Assembly: GCA_031287585.1 (NCBI GenBank)
Contig: JAITST010000531.1
Coordinates: forward strand, 1-17,539
Direction: 5' to 3'
Length of the DNA stretch: 17,539 nt
Origin: Planctomycetaceae bacterium
GTDB taxonomy: Bacteria; Planctomycetota; Planctomycetia; Pirellulales; Thermoguttaceae
Position 1 is the stretch's first letter; every line of letters begins with the position of its first letter. Position numbers and translations under genes: made by a program. This document shows positions 14,326 through 17,539 of the stretch, piece by piece. The notes beneath the pieces were generated by a model. It worked only from the letters and a program-made list of their open reading frames with translations, ran no database searches and was not told the DNA's origin.

Positions 14326-17256
14326 TCATTTGCTATCACGTAACTCATCGTTAAATCTCGCTACGGTTTCGCTGTCTCTTCGTTTTACCTCTTTGAAGTA
14401 TGTTGTCAGCATACGGCGGATTGATTCTGTTTTTACCGCTTCCTGTTCATTGTCGTCGTCCGTTACTTCCTCTTGTAACAGCCTAATCGGGATTTTGAAA
14501 CGTCCCAAATCACCCCACAGACGGTAGCCCAATGCTCTTACGTCAGCGTCTTCGTGGTGTATCATTTTTGTTAGTGCCGTTTCAGTTGTCACCGCGTTGC
14601 CGTCTTGCTCAAAGAGTTTCAAAACAGTATTCCCGATGTTTATTACGTCGTTACGCTTTTCTTTTACGTTCAACCATTTCGGTAACTGTTGCAATGTTGC
14701 ACGGTCGTAAAAACCTTGTTCTAACAGTATCGTTGTTGGTTTTACTATCGGTACGGAATCTGTTCCCTGCTGCCAATGAACAACGTGCGCGTCGTCTTGC
14801 GGCACTATTCCCACTACCGTTCTCGTTGATGTTTTTTTCTCCGGCAACCCGCTCGACGGATCATCCGTCATTGTTTGCGAATCGTCACTACCGCGAGTTA
14901 CAATTTCGGCGAACGTATCAATGAACACCGTGCTCTCGCCCGCCGCTAGTGTTACAACGCCGCGTCCGCGTTCGGTCTGAACGTATAACGATTGCGGCTT
15001 TGACGCTTGTGGTAAGCGAATGATTACACGTCCGTAGTCAACGTGAATACCGTACATTCCCTTGCTGTTTGGTGATAGTAAGAGTAGTTTGCTGTCGCCG
15101 ACTAACTCAATTTGCATACCGCCGTTGAGTTCAACAACCGCTCTGAACGGCGACGCGGTTAGCAAGTATTGACCCGCGTGAATCGGCTTTTCGTAACGGA
15201 TTGGCTCCCACGCCGAGTCTGCGTTTAGTGCGTTGAATAGTAAGTACGGCTCGGACGCGGCAACGGTCTTACCAAGCACAATTGGTGTACGTTTGTTAGA
15301 TGTTGACGATGCTGTTTGTCCGGTTGTTACCGCTTCGGTCAAAGTTGTTTGTGACGACGCTTGCGAAATTGGTAACGCTGTTGATGGCAGTGTAGTTGTC
15401 GGAATTGGTTGAATTGCTGTTGGCGGTTGAACTAAACTTAACGTGCCAGCAGTCGGTGTGTCTGTCGGAACACTAGCCGGTTCGTCAGCGGTGACTACTG
15501 CTCTATCGTTGTCAACATCATCGTTTGATGTGTCAAACGATGTTCGCACGATTTTGTTTTCAGACGGTTCAGTTGGTTTGAAACGTAGGAAGCCCGTCGG
15601 CTCGAATTGGTGTGACGATTGTTCCGGTTTGGGCGGTTCGACTTTGATTAACTCGTCGTTCGGTATCGGTTGAGTTTCGGTCGGTTGTATTGTTGCCGGC
15701 TGCGGGACTACGTGAGTTAATGGAACTTCTGGCGGGAGCGTGTTGTTCTCGTTATGGTTTGTTTCTGGAACGTTACCGTTCGTTAGCGGAACAGTTGTGA
15801 ACGAACGAGCGGCTAAACGCGGCGGCTCACTTTCCTCTTGTTGCTGATTACTGCCGTTGTCCGTCACATACATTGACACCGGGGCGAAACGTAACGGGTT
15901 TGCCGCGACTTGACGCGGCTGCGGTTTGCCGTTCGCGAAATTCGGTTGCTGCAACGCTACTACCGAATCCGGTTCAGCGGGCGATTCGGGAAGCTGACGC
16001 GGAGCGTTTTCGTTATGTACGATTATGTTTACGTCTTTACCCGTTGATGGTTCGTTCGGTAACTGCGGTGGTAACGGCGGCAATGGTGGAGTTGTTTGTG
16101 CGATTTTGGTGTCGATACGTGTTGCCTCAGATACCGGCGGTTCCGATGGCGAAGGAACTGTTACCGGCTTTTGAGGTGTCGCGTTGATGAACGGTGACTC
16201 GACTAACGGCGAGGGCTGCTCGGCGCGAGGAACGTTGGCAGCCGCAAACGGTGAGAAATTTTCAAGCGGTTCAGACGCGGACGGTATCGGTGGTTTGTTT
16301 GACGGTTTGCTTGAAACGGTATTTGCAACGGCATCTTCAAACACATAGTCCGTGATGTTACTTGCGGACTCTTGTTCAGACATTGTTTGTTGCTCGGCGA
16401 CAGTTGGCGTGAAACGTTCTAACGGCTCGGTTTGTTCGGCATATTGTGACTCATCAAATACCATTGCGTCGTCGATTATCGGTTGCTGAACGATTTCCGC
16501 TTGTTGATGATGCTTGTTGCCGAAGTACGACTTACTGACGTAACCGGCTACAAACAACAACGCCAGCAGCGTGAAGAACATTACGTTCTTACGTGTTGTA
16601 CGGCGGCTGTTACGGAGATAGTCGGCAACATTTTTTTCGCGATTGTCGATGGACGCGGCGGTTGCGAGCGGCGGATTGTTTTGCGGTTGTGATGTTGTTT
16701 GATGTGTTATCTGTTGGTTATTTATTACCGATGAATCGGTTGGTGTAATTGTTGTTGAAGTTGTTAGCGAAAGTTTATCGACTGGTTCATACGATTGATA
16801 CGACGGCGTAAGCGGCGGAATCGGAGCATTGGGCTGCCTGAACGGGATAACATTTTCCGTCTCTGCTTTCATTTCCGCGATTCGATAACAGCGGCTGCGG
16901 CAATGACGGCTTGCACGCGCCGGTTCGCCGAGAACGTTTGTTAGTATCTGATGACACGATGCGACTTCCGCGAGGTAAACATCCGAACGTAAACACGCCG
17001 CCTCGAATTTGTCAACTTCAATACTCGTCAACTGGTGGTCGAGATATTCGGCAACATAGTTCGGGTCAAGTTCCTCACCGCCGCCGTCACCAACGCCCGG
17101 TACACCGAGTTGCGGCGCGTGCAAGCAGTTACGGATACGTTGCAAGGAACGTGCGGCATCCTCTTGATTCGGAATCCGCCGCTGTAATTCGCGCCGGTAG
17201 TCCGCGTCAAAGATATTGTCCTCAAACGCAAGTAGTGTACGTAGTGATAAACGCAT
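14326..17256 (-). CDS. Large FecR-like / anti-sigma-factor-like single-pass membrane protein
   Basis: This 976-residue protein starts with about 130 residues typical of planctomycete FecR/anti-sigma-like proteins: LRTLLAFEDNIFD, AEYLDHQLT, then CLRSDVYLAEVASCHQILT (about 88-106). One membrane segment follows (KNVMFFTLLALLFVAGYVS, about 223-241). Next is a very long Pro/Thr/Gln/Glu-rich extracytoplasmic region (about 250-640), which looks disordered. A FecR-like beta domain at about 690-775 contains GGMQIELVGDSKLLLL and GVVTLAAGESTVFI. The C-terminal 130 residues are helical and HEAT-like (HHEDADVRALGYRLWGDLG). FecR proteins relay envelope signals to ECF sigma factors; no sigma gene is in the window, and one could lie upstream beyond the right edge. 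The ATG at 17256 has no clear ribosome binding site. The hybrid kinase follows on the same strand and may be cotranscribed. Confidence 0.8.
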   Translation of the reverse strand: MRLSLRTLLAFEDNIFDADYRRELQRRIPNQEDAARSLQRIRNCLHAPQLGVPGVGDGGGEELDPNYVAEYLDHQLTSIEVDKFEAACLRSDVYLAEVASCHQILTNVLGEPARASRHCRSRCYRIAEMKAETENVIPFRQPNAPIPPLTPSYQSYEPVDKLSLTTSTTITPTDSSVINNQQITHQTTSQPQNNPPLATAASIDNREKNVADYLRNSRRTTRKNVMFFTLLALLFVAGYVSKSYFGNKHHQQAEIVQQPIIDDAMVFDESQYAEQTEPLERFTPTVAEQQTMSEQESASNITDYVFEDAVANTVSSKPSNKPPIPSASEPLENFSPFAAANVPRAEQPSPLVESPFINATPQKPVTVPSPSEPPVSEATRIDTKIAQTTPPLPPLPPQLPNEPSTGKDVNIIVHNENAPRQLPESPAEPDSVVALQQPNFANGKPQPRQVAANPLRFAPVSMYVTDNGSNQQQEESEPPRLAARSFTTVPLTNGNVPETNHNENNTLPPEVPLTHVVPQPATIQPTETQPIPNDELIKVEPPKPEQSSHQFEPTGFLRFKPTEPSENKIVRTSFDTSNDDVDNDRAVVTADEPASVPTDTPTAGTLSLVQPPTAIQPIPTTTLPSTALPISQASSQTTLTEAVTTGQTASSTSNKRTPIVLGKTVAASEPYLLFNALNADSAWEPIRYEKPIHAGQYLLTASPFRAVVELNGGMQIELVGDSKLLLLSPNSKGMYGIHVDYGRVIIRLPQASKPQSLYVQTERGRGVVTLAAGESTVFIDTFAEIVTRGSDDSQTMTDDPSSGLPEKKTSTRTVVGIVPQDDAHVVHWQQGTDSVPIVKPTTILLEQGFYDRATLQQLPKWLNVKEKRNDVINIGNTVLKLFEQDGNAVTTETALTKMIHHEDADVRALGYRLWGDLGRFKIPIRLLQEEVTDDDNEQEAVKTESIRRMLTTYFKEVKRRDSETVARFNDELRDSK

Positions 17257-17539
17257 ATTTTGATATGTCTCAAAGGTGTCAATCAGACGGCGAAATTCCG
17301 CCTAATGTGGATTGTGCAAAATTTTCGGAAATAAATCAAGAGGAATTTTCCATCAGATTACCTTATTCACCGTAAAACAATAAAACGCTCTTGACAGAGC
17401 AATAGGCGACGGATACGCTACTTACATTACCACTTATTAGATGTTGACAAAGAGTCCTTACCCCGTAGGGGCATCCCTTTGAAGGTGTCTCACAATTTGT
17501 CCATATTTTTTATTTTTCACTCCCGATTGAAAGGAATCA

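Noticed and set aside
14532..14924. 130-codon plus-strand open frame and similar frames opposite the FecR-like and kinase genes
   Set aside because: These are antisense shadows of strongly coding minus-strand genes, with no domain character or ribosome binding sites.
17257..17360. Promoter for the FecR-like gene (minus-strand TTGATT-N17-CACAAT)
   Set aside because: Both boxes match the consensus poorly; no better candidate was found in the 283 nt to the right edge.
17387..17400. Small hairpin GCTCT-TGAC-AGAGC, with a T-rich stretch on the minus strand, as a terminator; also contains a TTGACA
   Set aside because: A 5-bp stem is too weak for a confident terminator, and no good -10 box lies 17 bp from the TTGACA.
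17455..17539. Possible start of a CRISPR array: CCCCGTAGGGG (17461-17471) followed by TCCCTTTGAAGG, and CTCCCGATTGAAAGG near the right edge
   Set aside because: The second unit lacks the CCCC-GTA-GGGG core and only these two dissimilar stretches are visible before the window ends. Sequence to the right would decide: regularly spaced copies of 17455-17490 would revive the idea.

Overview
The window looks like a chromosomal segment of an uncultured, fairly AT-rich member of the Planctomycetota (Pirellulales-like). Three things point there: an exosortase of the planctomycete type next to a Wzz/BY-kinase-like chain-length protein, a very long FecR-like protein with the N-terminal planctomycete anti-sigma-like signature, and a distinctive NRAMP-related transporter. 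This is an inference from protein character, since no rRNA gene or other marker is present.

Layout. (i) Positions 1-2764, all on the minus strand, hold a decaying accessory/defence island. It contains a NurA-like nuclease gene split by a frameshift at an A9 tract, a HerA-like ATPase reduced to its first 51 codons, a complete HNH endonuclease gene, and a radical SAM gene lacking its 5' half and running off the left edge. The HerA piece, the HNH gene and the radical SAM piece all share one reading frame, as if an HNH cassette or a deletion had fused broken neighbours. (ii) Positions 2765-3247 form a divergent control region. Two sigma70-type promoters point away from each other, with nested inverted repeats between them. 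(iii) Positions 3248-7359, plus strand, hold an NRAMP-fold transporter without the usual metal-binding motifs, an Rpn/PD-(D/E)XK nuclease, and a 4-alpha-glucanotransferase (malQ), closely spaced. (iv) Positions 7360-7805 are non-coding and carry a run of hairpins that may form a structured leader. (v) Positions 7806-11455, plus strand, hold the exosortase and the Wzz/BY-kinase-like protein, closed by a strong intrinsic terminator at 11479-11515. (vi) Positions 11565-17256, minus strand, hold a FecR-like membrane protein followed by a hybrid sensor histidine kinase, convergent with the exosortase unit.

How the genes may work together. The exosortase (membrane sorting of C-terminally tagged proteins) and the Wzz-like protein (polysaccharide chain length) form a cell-envelope/exopolysaccharide module. 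Both carry changes at expected key residues: Asp in place of the third exosortase residue (His), and no Walker B Asp or Tyr cluster in the kinase half. The FecR-like protein and hybrid kinase are probably envelope signalling components, but the sequence does not show that they control the exosortase module. MalQ serves glycogen/maltodextrin metabolism. I did not find a clearly new multi-gene system. The most unusual items are the rearranged NurA-HerA/HNH/radical SAM island, the divergent promoter region with nested palindromes, the non-canonical NRAMP-like transporter and the exosortase/pseudokinase pair.
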